DNA of 64,000 bases from JAKFEW01 sp036675505 (GTDB lineage: Bacteria > Cyanobacteriota > Sericytochromatia > S15B-MN24 > JAQBPE01): the NCBI GenBank assembly GCA_036675505.1, contig JAKFEW010000049.1, positions 1 through 64,000 of the forward strand. The letters are read 5' to 3'. Made by a program: the position numbers and the translations under genes. Below, in pieces: positions 35,251-43,015 of this stretch (position 1 is its first letter; every line of letters starts with the position of its first letter). The notes under the pieces are model-generated. The model saw nothing but the letters and a program-made list of their open reading frames with translations. It had not been told where the DNA came from and searched no databases.

Positions 35251-36732
35251 ATGGTGGGAAAGGACCCACCCGGGTCCGACGGGGGCACGCGCATGGCGGT
35301 GAGGCTCGAACACCGGCTCGAAGACCCGATAGGCCTCTCGCCGTCCCACCCCGGCGAGCGCCTCGCCCTGCTCAGCCGGGCGCGCTGGGTCTTCGCGCTG
35401 GGCGTCTTCGCGTACGCGGCGGTGGTGCTCTTCGCCCTGCACGACAGCGCGACCGCGCGCGCGCTGCCGGCACCGGTGTTCTTGCTGGCCTTGCCGCTCG
35501 TGGTGGTGGCTCAGAACCTCTTCGTCCAGGTCACGGCCCACCGCGTCGGCTGGCGGCGCTGGGCGATCGCCGCGAGCATCGTGGGCGACCTGGCGACGGC
35601 CACGATCGGGCTCCATGGCACCGGCGGCGTGGCGAGCTGGCTGTGGGCGCTGTACCCGCTCATCACGCTCGAGGCCGCGTTCCTCACGCGAAGCCCGCAG
35701 GCGACCGGCGCGACGGCCCTGGCCGGCGTCGCCGGCTATGCGCTCGTCCAGGTGCTGGAGCGGCTCACCTGGCTCCCCGCCGTCGCGACCACGTACACCA
35801 TTCAGGAGCAGGCCCGGCCGCTCGCCTACGCCCTCGCGAAGACCGGCTGGGTCGCCCTCGTGAACACCGCCGCGGCCACCGCGAGCACGTGGGCGCTCAG
35901 CTCGTTGGACCGGGCGCGGCTGGCGCTCGAGGCCGCCTACGAGCGGCTTGCGCGGCAATACGACGAGCTGCGCGAGCTCGATCGCCTCAAGAGCAACTTC
36001 CTGTCGGTGGTCGCCCACGAGCTGCGCACGCCGCTCACGATCGCGAGCGGCTACGCCGAGCTCGCCGAGGACGATCCGGGGCTGACCGACGAGGGCCGCG
36101 CCCACCTGGCGGCGACGACCGCCGCCATCACGGGCCTCGCCGGCAACGTCGACCTGATGATCGCCTACGTCGAGGTGGCCGACCAGAGCCGGCCCCTGCG
36201 ACGCGAGCCCGTCCTGGCCGGCGAGGTGCTCGAGCAGGTCTTCGAGTCCCAGGAGGCGGCCTGCCGCGAGGCCGGCCTCGTGCTCATGTACGACGAGCCG
36301 ACCGATGATCTGCGCCTGCACGGGGATGGGTCGCGCCTCGCGGGCGCCCTGGGCGAGCTCGTCGAGAACGCCCGCCGCGCCACGCCGCCGGGCGGCACGA
36401 TCGGCCTCGGCGTGCGCGCGGCCGCAGGCCAGGTCACCTTCGAGGTCTGGGACACCGGTCCCGGCATCCCGCCCCGGATCCGCGAAAGGCTCGGCGAGGC
36501 CTTCCTGCAGCCCGACGAGGTGTTGACCCAACACACGCCGGGCCTCGGCCTGGGGCTCGCCTACGCGTGCCTCGTGGCCGGGCGACACGGCGGCAAGCTC
36601 GCGATCGCCGATCGGCCCGGCGGCGGCGCCTCGGTTCGCCTCAGCGTTCCGGCGAGCGCCGCCGTCGAGCCCATCCCGGCGCCCAACGCGGGCTCAGGCG
36701 CCGGCGATCGCGTCGTCGCCCGACCGGGATAG
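35251..36732 (+). CDS. Membrane sensor histidine kinase
   Basis: Up to 494 residues. About six hydrophobic helices lie in residues ~45-215 (a membrane-embedded sensor region, no periplasmic domain), then a short coiled coil (YERLARQYDELRELDRLK). HisKA has the phospho-His in VVAHELRTPLTIASGY, and HATPase shows WDTGPGIPP and GLGLGLAYAC. The ATG at 35293 is an equally plausible start. An inverted repeat GGACCC-ACCC-GGGTCC (35262-35277) sits between the two, which would favour the later start if it is an operator. No adjacent response regulator. Confidence 0.88.
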   Translation: MVGKDPPGSDGGTRMAVRLEHRLEDPIGLSPSHPGERLALLSRARWVFALGVFAYAAVVLFALHDSATARALPAPVFLLALPLVVVAQNLFVQVTAHRVGWRRWAIAASIVGDLATATIGLHGTGGVASWLWALYPLITLEAAFLTRSPQATGATALAGVAGYALVQVLERLTWLPAVATTYTIQEQARPLAYALAKTGWVALVNTAAATASTWALSSLDRARLALEAAYERLARQYDELRELDRLKSNFLSVVAHELRTPLTIASGYAELAEDDPGLTDEGRAHLAATTAAITGLAGNVDLMIAYVEVADQSRPLRREPVLAGEVLEQVFESQEAACREAGLVLMYDEPTDDLRLHGDGSRLAGALGELVENARRATPPGGTIGLGVRAAAGQVTFEVWDTGPGIPPRIRERLGEAFLQPDEVLTQHTPGLGLGLAYACLVAGRHGGKLAIADRPGGGASVRLSVPASAAVEPIPAPNAGSGAGDRVVARPG

Positions 36733-36993
36733 CCCGCCCTTGCGACCGATTTCCGCGTAGTAGTCGGCGCCATGGCTGGCCTTCACCGCTTCGCCACCCA
36801 TGTGCCCGATCGTCGAGTAGAAGTCGGCGCCATGGCGCTTGCGCGTCGATTGGCCGCCCTTCTTGCCGATCTCGCGGTAGTACTCGGGGCCGCGCGCCGC
36901 GCGCAGGGCCTCGCCGCCACGCCGACCGGCCTCCACGACGCGGGGATCGCCCTTCGCGGGGCCGGGCTTCTTGCGGGGAGTCTTGCTGACCAT
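36694..36993 (-). CDS. KGG-repeat (YciG-like) stress protein
   Basis: A 99-residue, very basic protein with three near-repeats of about 25 residues centred on EAGRRGGEALRAARG, IGKKGGQSTRKRHG and IGHMGGEAVKASHG, ending with IGRKGGLSRSG. This is the KGG motif of stress-inducible proteins such as YciG. The repeats share the phrase HGADFYSTIG/HGADYYAEIG. It overlaps the 3' end of the kinase gene by 39 bases on the opposite strand. A plausible promoter lies at 37030-37058. Confidence 0.85.
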   Translation of the reverse strand: MVSKTPRKKPGPAKGDPRVVEAGRRGGEALRAARGPEYYREIGKKGGQSTRKRHGADFYSTIGHMGGEAVKASHGADYYAEIGRKGGLSRSGDDAIAGA

Positions 36994-37029
36994 GGAACAC
37001 CTCCTCTATGGCCATCCGGTAACCAGACG

Positions 37030-37058
37030 AGCATATGGTATTAGTGCTTGACACTCAA
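37030..37058 (-). promoter_or_regulatory. Sigma70-like promoter for the KGG-repeat gene
   Basis: On the minus strand TTGAGT (-35 like, 37053-37058) and TATGCT (-10 like, 37030-37035) are separated by exactly 17 bases, inside an AT-rich island. Each hexamer matches consensus at 4 of 6 positions. Confidence 0.4.
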
Positions 37059-37083
37059 GTTAAGTATTGCTAATGGGTGCGAC

Positions 37084-37305
37084 TCAGCTCGGGACCCGGT
37101 CGCAGGACTCGAAGCCGATGCGCTTGTGGCTGCCATCGCAGAAGGGCTTCATGGCCGACGCGCCGCAGCGGCAGAGCGCGATCGGCCGCTTCTCGGGCAG
37201 CGGAAAGGGCTGGCGATCGACGTCGACCACCTCGATCTCGACGTCATCGTCGACCTCGATCACGTAGGGGCCGTCGAGACGCGTCCTGATGCGGATTTTA
37301 GGCAT
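37084..37305 (-). CDS. CDGSH-type iron-sulfur protein
   Basis: A 73-residue protein with one CDGSH motif (CRCGASAMKPFCDGSH), which binds a 2Fe-2S cluster through 3 Cys and 1 His. No membrane anchor. GGGAG precedes the ATG at 37305. It is divergent from moeA with a 163-base gap that holds a motif A palindrome. MitoNEET-like proteins can react with NO or act in Fe-S repair, which would fit the neighbourhood (inference). Confidence 0.88.
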   Translation of the reverse strand: MPKIRIRTRLDGPYVIEVDDDVEIEVVDVDRQPFPLPEKRPIALCRCGASAMKPFCDGSHKRIGFESCDRVPS

Positions 37306-37372
37306 GGTGACTCCCTTTGGGCATTTACACATCCGATTGAAACACGGATCACCCCGATCCTCGTGGTGGTAT

Positions 37373-37390
37373 CCGGACACCCACATCCGT
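37373..37390. promoter_or_regulatory. Motif A operator between CDGSH gene and moeA: CCGGAC-N6-ATCCGT
   Basis: Five of six bases in each arm are complementary in the consensus sense. It lies 78 bases before the moeA start and 67 bases before the divergent CDGSH start, so it could serve either. A second partial dyad ATCCG-N9-CGGAT (37331-37349) and a CATCCGGGCAGAC element (37401-37413, similar to motif B) flank it. Confidence 0.5.
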
Positions 37391-37468
37391 ATTCCACCCG
37401 CATCCGGGCAGACGGGCCGCGCCGTACGATGGAAGACACGGCGTCGCCGCGCATATGGAGGTCCCCCC

Positions 37469-38740
37469 ATGGTCACGGTCGAAGAAGCCCGGCACCTGAT
37501 CGCCACCCACGTCTCGCCGGTCGCGGTCGAGACCACGCCGATCCTCGCGGCGCTGGGCCGCGTCGTCGCCTCGCCGGTGGTCGCGCCGATCGCGCTGCCG
37601 CCTTTCGACAACAGCGCGATGGACGGGTTCGCCGTCCGCGCGGCCGACCTCGTCGGGGCCGCCGGGATGGCGGTGATCCTGCCGGTGGCGGGCACCGTCG
37701 CGGCCGGCTCACGCCTCGTTCCACCGCTGCCGCCCGGCCGGGCGATGCGCATCATGACCGGCGCGCCGTTGCCGGCCGGGGCCGACGCGGTCGTGCCCTG
37801 GGAGGAAGCCTCCGAGGCCGACGGCCAGGTGTCGTTGCCGACCCGCGTCCAGGCCGGCGCGCACGTGCGACGGGCCGGCGAGGACGTCGCCCGCGGCGCT
37901 CGCGTGCTCGAGGCCGGTCAGCCGCTCAACGCGTCGCGCATCGCCCTGCTCGCGGCCCTCGGTCGCGCGACCGCGATCGTCTACGCGCCGTTGCGCGTCG
38001 CGATCGTCTCTACCGGCGACGAGCTCGCCGAGCCGGGCACGCCGCTCGCGGCGGGTCAGATTTACGACAGCAACGCCTACGCGCTGATGGCGGCGGTCGC
38101 CGAGGCGGGCGGACAGCCGCTGCGCGTGAAGGCGGCCAGCGACGATCCCGACGAGATCAAGCGCGCGCTCGCGCGCGCGCTCTGCTGCGACGTGGTGATC
38201 ACGACGGGCGGGGTGAGCAAGGGCGACTTCGACCACGTCGGCGAGACGCTCGCCTCGCTCGGGCGCGTGCACTTCAAGGAGGTCGCCCAGCAGCCCGGCA
38301 AGCCGTTCACCTTCGCCACGATCCGCGGGAAGCCGGTCTTCGGGCTGCCAGGGAACCCGGTCGCGGCCGCCGTGTGCTTCGAGGTATACATCCGGCCCGC
38401 GTTGCGGCGCATGATGGGGCATACCTCGCAGGAGCGGCCGCGCGTGCTCGCGATCGCCGCCGAGCCCTACGAGAAGCGCATGGGGCGCCAGGTGTTCCTG
38501 CGCGCGAAGATCGCCAAGTCCGGCCCGGTCTACCATGCGCGCCTGGCCGGGCCCCAGGGCTCCGCGATGATGGGCGCGATGGCCGCCGCCAACGGGCTCG
38601 TGGTCGTGCCGGCCGACAGCCGGGGCTTCCGGCCGGGCGACCTCGTCGAGACGATCTTGCTCGAGCCGCCCGAGCTGTGCGGCATGGCCTGCCTGGCGAT
38701 CGGCGCGCCGAGCGACGCGATCTCAGCGTCGGTGGGCTAG
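37469..38740 (+). CDS. moeA: Molybdopterin molybdenumtransferase MoeA
   Basis: A 423-residue enzyme that inserts molybdenum into adenylylated molybdopterin. Typical motifs are LPPFDNSAMDGFAV, MRIMTGAPLPAGADAVV, STGDELAEPG, TTGGVSKGDFD and GLPGNPVAAAVCF. The ATG at 37469 follows GGAGG. It supplies cofactor for NarG and is paired with moaA 3 bases downstream. Confidence 0.96.
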   Translation: MVTVEEARHLIATHVSPVAVETTPILAALGRVVASPVVAPIALPPFDNSAMDGFAVRAADLVGAAGMAVILPVAGTVAAGSRLVPPLPPGRAMRIMTGAPLPAGADAVVPWEEASEADGQVSLPTRVQAGAHVRRAGEDVARGARVLEAGQPLNASRIALLAALGRATAIVYAPLRVAIVSTGDELAEPGTPLAAGQIYDSNAYALMAAVAEAGGQPLRVKAASDDPDEIKRALARALCCDVVITTGGVSKGDFDHVGETLASLGRVHFKEVAQQPGKPFTFATIRGKPVFGLPGNPVAAAVCFEVYIRPALRRMMGHTSQERPRVLAIAAEPYEKRMGRQVFLRAKIAKSGPVYHARLAGPQGSAMMGAMAAANGLVVVPADSRGFRPGDLVETILLEPPELCGMACLAIGAPSDAISASVG

Positions 38741-38743
38741 GCC

Positions 38744-39730
38744 ATGCGGCTGATCGACGAACACGCGCGCGCCGTGACCTATTTGCGGCTATCCGTCACG
38801 GATCGCTGCAACCTGCGCTGCCAGTACTGCATGCCCGCCGAAGGGCTGCGCTGGATGCCCGACGCCGCGCTGATGCAAGACGACGAGATCGTCAGGCTCG
38901 TCGAGACGGTCTTCCTGCCGCTCGGCGTGAGCCGGATCCGCCTCACCGGCGGCGAGCCCACCGTCCGCCGCGGCCTGCCCGCGCTGATCGGCCGGATTGC
39001 CGAGCTGCCCGGCATCGAGGACGTCTCGCTCAGCACGAACGGCGTGCTGTTCGCCCCCCACGCCGACGCCTTCGCCGCCGCGGGCCTCGACCGCATCAAC
39101 GTGAGCCTCGACTCCCTCCGCCCGGACCGCTTCGCGGCGATCACGCGTGGCGGCAAGCTCGAACGCGTGCTCGCGGCGCTCGATGCCGCGCTGCGCGTCG
39201 GGCTCGCGGCCGTGAAGGTGAACGTGGTGATCATCCCCGGCACGAACGACGACGAGGTCCTCGATTTCGCGGCGCTGACGCGCGATCGCCCGCTGCACGT
39301 GCGCTTCATCGAGATGATGCAGGTGGGGAACCGCGAATACTTCAACGCCAAGGGCTACCTGGCCGCCGCGGACCTCGAGGCCGAGGTGCGCGCGACGTTC
39401 GGCCTCGAGCCGGCCGACGGCGCGGTGATGGGCAACGGTCCCGCCGTCGTGATGCGCATCCCGGGTGGCGCGGGCACGGTGGGCTTCATCTCGCCGATGA
39501 GCCGGACCTTCTGCCACACCTGCAACCGCACGCGCCTCACGGCCGACGGCCAGCTCAAGGCCTGCCTGATGCGGCCGCAGGAGGTCGACCTGCTCGGCGC
39601 CCTGCGCCGCGGCGAGCCGGCGGAGCGGCTCCAGGAGATGGTCCTGCACTCGCTCGGCGCGAAACCGCTCCACCATGAGTGGGGCGCGGATCAGCCGATC
39701 ACGCGGACGATGTCCCAGATCGGCGGCTGA
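38744..39730 (+). CDS. moaA: GTP 3',8-cyclase MoaA
   Basis: A 328-residue radical SAM enzyme for the first step of molybdopterin synthesis. The N-terminal cluster ligands are Cys22, Cys26 and Cys29 (CNLRCQYC). The C-terminal substrate-binding cluster is CHTCNRTRLTADGQLKAC, and the chain ends in the essential Gly-Gly (SQIGG). It is coupled to moeA, with other mo genes absent from the window. Confidence 0.97.
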   Translation: MRLIDEHARAVTYLRLSVTDRCNLRCQYCMPAEGLRWMPDAALMQDDEIVRLVETVFLPLGVSRIRLTGGEPTVRRGLPALIGRIAELPGIEDVSLSTNGVLFAPHADAFAAAGLDRINVSLDSLRPDRFAAITRGGKLERVLAALDAALRVGLAAVKVNVVIIPGTNDDEVLDFAALTRDRPLHVRFIEMMQVGNREYFNAKGYLAAADLEAEVRATFGLEPADGAVMGNGPAVVMRIPGGAGTVGFISPMSRTFCHTCNRTRLTADGQLKACLMRPQEVDLLGALRRGEPAERLQEMVLHSLGAKPLHHEWGADQPITRTMSQIGG

Positions 39731-39757
39731 GCGCCGTCGCCCGGGCCACGGTCGCCC

Positions 39758-41170
39758 TCACTTGGGGGCTCGCGGCACCGTCGTGACGTCGCGCAGCGCG
39801 AGCTGGGCCTGGCGGATGTAGTCGATCGACTGGCCGAGGATTCGCAGGGCTTCCTCAGGGGCGTGGAAACCTGTCGAGTTCTCGGCCTCGACGAAGTCCA
39901 CGTAGAACTGGCCACGCCGTTGGAGCTCGTGCACGTTGGCGAGCTGGGCGTCGGTCACGCCCCTGGCCCGGGCCTGCTCGACCTCCTTCACGAGGTCCAT
40001 GAGCGCGTTCAGCGCGTGGTCGCGCATCAGGTAGGTGCGCTCCTGCAACGACTCGACGCGCGCCTTGAGCTCCTCTTCCGGCCACTTGTGGCAGGTCTGG
40101 CAGGCGCGGTTGATGTTCAGCATCGGGCTGCGCACGTGGTGGTCCGAGACCTTCTGGGCGCCCTCGCGCTTATAGGGCATATGGCAGTCCGCGCAGGTCA
40201 CGCCCGAGCGGGCATGCACGCCCTGGCTGTACATCTCGAACTCGGGGTGCTGGGCTTTCAGCACCTTGGCCCCGGTCCTGGCGTGCACCCAGTCCTTGTG
40301 CCCGTTCTCGGCGTACACGGCGTAGATCTGCTCGACCTTGAGGCCCTTGTCCCACGGGTAGGTCAGCCGCTTTTCCTTGCCCTTGAAGAAGTACTCGACG
40401 TGACACTGGCCACAGGTGAAGGTGCGCATCTCCTGGCGCGTCGCGTCGCGGTTCACGTCGAAGTCCTTCACCCCTTGCGCCGCCTTGGCCGCCTTGATGC
40501 CCTCGATGAACGCCGGCCGCGTCACGCGCAGCGCCATCGACTTCGGTTCATGGCAATCGATGCACGAGACGGGGTGCTTCACGTGCTTCAGGGCCTCGGC
40601 GTAGGGCATCTGGTTGAGCTTCTCGAAGCCCTTCACCAGGTCGCCGCCGCCCGCCTGTTTGTACGGCACGTAGACCGAGGCGTGGCAGTGCAGGCACGTG
40701 CCGGGCTGCTTGGCGGCCTTTTGGCGCTCGGTGAACACCTGATCTTCCAGCATGAACGCGTGGCCGCGCTCCTCGCGGAAGTCCTTCGAGAAGGCGTAGC
40801 CCGCCCACATCACCGCGAGGCGCGGATCCTCCTTGAGCCGGGATTGGGCGACCACCTCGCGCGGGTCGGCCTGCGTCGGGGTGCGCGGCACGGCCTCGCT
40901 GCCGCCGTAGCGCGTGCGCTGCTGGTCGACCGTGCGCTTGTAGCCGTCGTATTGCGCGGGGAAGTTGCGGCCCCAGATCGCCGGGTCCACTGTGTCGTCG
41001 GTCAGCTCCACCACCTGCTGGTACGGGGTCCGCGCCTCCTCCTTGTGCTCCATGATGCTCATGAGCAGCGCGACGACGCCCGCGGTCACGAGCGCGGTGG
41101 CCAGGGACGTGAGCACCAGCGGCATCCAGCGGCGGCGTTCGGGACGGGGCGGTTCGGGGGTGTCGCTCAT
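39758..41170 (-). CDS. nrfA: Ammonia-forming cytochrome c nitrite reductase, CxxCH type
   Basis: A 470-residue pentahaem enzyme reducing nitrite to ammonium with six electrons. Haem sites: CLHCH (159-163), CIDCH (203-207), CGQCH (253-257), CADCH (326-330) and CQTCH (357-361). The first is the catalytic haem position, where E. coli has CxxCK; here it is CxxCH, as in the known CxxCH clade. Catalytic Tyr lies in CGQCHVEYFF and His in QGVHARSG. Residues ~15-40 form a hydrophobic segment that is an uncleaved anchor or signal peptide. The nrfH gene lies 9 bases upstream. Confidence 0.94.
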   Translation of the reverse strand: MSDTPEPPRPERRRWMPLVLTSLATALVTAGVVALLMSIMEHKEEARTPYQQVVELTDDTVDPAIWGRNFPAQYDGYKRTVDQQRTRYGGSEAVPRTPTQADPREVVAQSRLKEDPRLAVMWAGYAFSKDFREERGHAFMLEDQVFTERQKAAKQPGTCLHCHASVYVPYKQAGGGDLVKGFEKLNQMPYAEALKHVKHPVSCIDCHEPKSMALRVTRPAFIEGIKAAKAAQGVKDFDVNRDATRQEMRTFTCGQCHVEYFFKGKEKRLTYPWDKGLKVEQIYAVYAENGHKDWVHARTGAKVLKAQHPEFEMYSQGVHARSGVTCADCHMPYKREGAQKVSDHHVRSPMLNINRACQTCHKWPEEELKARVESLQERTYLMRDHALNALMDLVKEVEQARARGVTDAQLANVHELQRRGQFYVDFVEAENSTGFHAPEEALRILGQSIDYIRQAQLALRDVTTVPRAPK

Positions 41171-41179
41171 GGCACGTCC

Positions 41180-41677
41180 TCAGAGACCGGCGGTGGTGCC
41201 GCCGGGCAGGGGGTGACCCACGCCGCCGTGGCAGCGCGTGCAAGACATTTCCTCGTTCTTGGGGTGGTCAGCGGCGGGCGCGGCATGGGGCCCCGCGATG
41301 GCGTCCACGATGCCCTGGTGGCACTTGAGGCACGAGTGCTCGGCGATGGCCTTGTTGTGCGGCCGGATCTGGATCGGGTTCTTGTAGTCGCCGGTCGTGA
41401 ACTTGAGCGAATGCCAGAAGCCGTTCTCGGCCTTCGTCGCGTACTTCGCCACGACGTTCTTGGGCGAGTGGCAGTCGTTGCACGTGGCCACCGCGCGGTG
41501 GCTCGATTTCACCCATGCATCGTAGTGGTCCTGCATGACGTGGCAGTTCGCGCAGGCGCGCGGGTCGTTGGTCAGGTACGAGGCGCCCTTGGCGTAGAAG
41601 AACGTGTAGCCGCCGACCCCCGCGGGGATTCCCACGAGGGCGGCGATCAGCAATCGAGCGGCGAGGTCGGATAGCAC
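41180..41677 (-). CDS. nrfH: Tetrahaem quinol dehydrogenase NrfH (NapC/NirT family)
   Basis: A 165-residue membrane-anchored cytochrome that passes electrons from menaquinol to NrfA. N-terminal TM at residues ~7-30. Four haem sites: CANCH (42-46), CNDCH (66-70), CLKCH (116-120) and CTRCH (146-150), with the quinol-site region HVMQDHYDAWVKSSH. The GTG at 41677 is used because it precedes the TM helix directly. It sits downstream of an Rrf2 regulator gene on the same strand. Confidence 0.94.
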   Translation of the reverse strand: MLSDLAARLLIAALVGIPAGVGGYTFFYAKGASYLTNDPRACANCHVMQDHYDAWVKSSHRAVATCNDCHSPKNVVAKYATKAENGFWHSLKFTTGDYKNPIQIRPHNKAIAEHSCLKCHQGIVDAIAGPHAAPAADHPKNEEMSCTRCHGGVGHPLPGGTTAGL

Positions 41678-41684
41678 GGGGCCT

Positions 41685-41708
41685 ATAAAAACACAGAAGC
41701 GTTTTTAT
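41685..41708. promoter_or_regulatory. AT-rich dyad ATAAAAAC-N8-GTTTTTAT upstream of nrfH
   Basis: Perfect 8-base arms with an 8-base spacer, just 8 bases before the nrfH start and between the Rrf2 gene and nrfH. In this GC-rich genome such an AT-rich dyad is conspicuous. It could be an operator overlapping a -10 region or the translation start region. Confidence 0.5.
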
Positions 41709-41744
41709 GTAAACATGGCAAGCGCGGCATGCCGCGGTCCCCGT

Positions 41745-42182
41745 TCAGCGCAGCGGCCAGGGCCGGCCGCCATCCGCGGCGGGCAGGGCGGCCTCGTCGA
41801 GCAGCTCGCCCAGCGTGGCCTGCTGGAAGGCGTCCTCGAACAGCCCACAGGCGTGGTCGATGCGCGCATGCAGCGAGCAGAGGTGGTCCTTGTGGGCCGC
41901 CAGGCCGAGCGGGCAGCACGTGATGCGCCGCACCGGGTCGACGGCCTGGACGATTTCGAGCAGGGTCACCTCGTTCGGCGCGCGCGCGAGCGAATAGCCG
42001 CCCTTCACGCCTCTGCGCGACGTGATCACGCCTTGCTTCGCGAGGTCTTGCATGATCTTCGCGAGGTACTGGGCCGGCACGTGTGTGGCCTCGGCGATCC
42101 GCGGGATCGAATAGGCCGTGTCCGGGCGTTCGGCGAGGAACGTCACGGCCCGCAAGGCATATTCGGCGGTCTGGCTGATCAT
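41745..42182 (-). CDS. Rrf2-family transcriptional regulator (NsrR-like)
   Basis: A 145-residue winged-helix protein of the Rrf2 family: MISQTAEYALRAVTFLAE, the recognition region HVPAQYLAKIMQDL and RRGVKGGYSLARAP. Cysteines lie in ITCCPLGLAAHKDHLCSLHARIDHAC. Their spacing is wider than the C-x5-C-x5-C of IscR and NsrR from other bacteria, so the cluster may be coordinated differently. It lies divergent from RIC and upstream of nrfHA on the same strand. NO-responsive NsrR controls ytfE and nrf in E. coli, which supports that role here. Confidence 0.88.
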   Translation of the reverse strand: MISQTAEYALRAVTFLAERPDTAYSIPRIAEATHVPAQYLAKIMQDLAKQGVITSRRGVKGGYSLARAPNEVTLLEIVQAVDPVRRITCCPLGLAAHKDHLCSLHARIDHACGLFEDAFQQATLGELLDEAALPAADGGRPWPLR

Positions 42183-42237
42183 GATTCCATTATGACGCGT
42201 TTGGCCTCGCGTAAGGATCAGGGGGGATTACGGATAT

Positions 42238-42255
42238 CCGGACCAAGAGGTCCGG
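42238..42255. promoter_or_regulatory. Perfect motif A operator between Rrf2 gene and RIC: CCGGAC-N6-GTCCGG
   Basis: With its AT flanks the dyad is ATCCGGAC-caagag-GTCCGGAT (42236-42257), perfect over 8-base arms. It is 41 bases before RIC and 55 bases before the divergent Rrf2 start, so it is well placed for autoregulation and RIC control. This is the best match of the six. Confidence 0.7.
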
Positions 42256-42296
42256 ATTACAATTCTACCTGACCCCACCCCGAAAGGAGCAACTAT

Positions 42297-42998
42297 ATGG
42301 CCACCCTCACCCCCCAGGCGACGGTCGGGCAGCTCGTGGCCGAGCGCGCGAGCCGCGCGAAAGTCTTCGAGCGCTTCGGCATCGACTACTGCTGCGGCGG
42401 CAAGATTTCGGTCGCCGATGCGTGCGCCCGCCACGGCGTCGACCCGGTCGCTGTGCTCGCCGCCCTCGAGGCGCTCGATGCCGCCTTCGCGGCGCCGTCC
42501 GCGGACCGCGACTGGAACGCCGCGCCGATCCCCGAGCTCGTGCTGCACATCCTGAACACCCACCACGCGTTCCTGCGCGAGGCGATGCCGCGTCTGACCT
42601 TCCTCACCGCCAAGGTCGCGCGCGTCCATGGCGAGGATCACCCCGAGCTCCATGAGGTGGCGGGCACCTTCGCCCGCTTCCACGCCGAGATGGACACCCA
42701 CATGGCCAAGGAGGAGAACGTGCTCTTCCCGCTGATCATCCAGCTCACGCGCGGCGAGCGCACGGGCTTCGGCCCGCCGGTGCATGCGCCGATCAGCGTG
42801 ATGGAAGCCGAGCACGAGGACGCGGGCCGCGACCTGGCGGCGATCAACCAGCTCACCAACGGCTACGCCGTGCCCGAGAGCGCCTGCAACTCGTACCGCA
42901 CGATGCTCGACGGCCTGCGCGAGCTCGAGCTCGACACGCACCGCCACATCCACCTCGAGAACAACATCCTGTTCCCGCGCACCCTCGGGCTCGCCTGA
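42297..42998 (+). CDS. ytfE: Iron-sulfur cluster repair di-iron protein RIC (YtfE/ScdA/DnrN)
   Basis: A 233-residue protein with an N-terminal ScdA_N domain (TVGQLVAERASRAKVFERFGI, then DYCCGG) and a hemerythrin-like di-iron domain. Candidate ligands are in LHILNTHHAFL, FHAEMDTHMAKEENVLFP, EAEHEDAGRDL and HRHIHLENNILFP. It repairs Fe-S clusters damaged by NO. AAAGGAG precedes the ATG at 42297. The perfect motif A site upstream suggests NO-dependent control. Confidence 0.95.
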   Translation: MATLTPQATVGQLVAERASRAKVFERFGIDYCCGGKISVADACARHGVDPVAVLAALEALDAAFAAPSADRDWNAAPIPELVLHILNTHHAFLREAMPRLTFLTAKVARVHGEDHPELHEVAGTFARFHAEMDTHMAKEENVLFPLIIQLTRGERTGFGPPVHAPISVMEAEHEDAGRDLAAINQLTNGYAVPESACNSYRTMLDGLRELELDTHRHIHLENNILFPRTLGLA

Positions 42999-43015
42999 GG
43001 CCGGAGGACCCCGCC

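Noticed and set aside
41685..41708. Rho-independent terminator after the Rrf2 gene
   Set aside because: The stem is eight bases, only A/T pairs except one, with an 8-base loop and no downstream U-tract on the transcribed strand; an operator is more likely.
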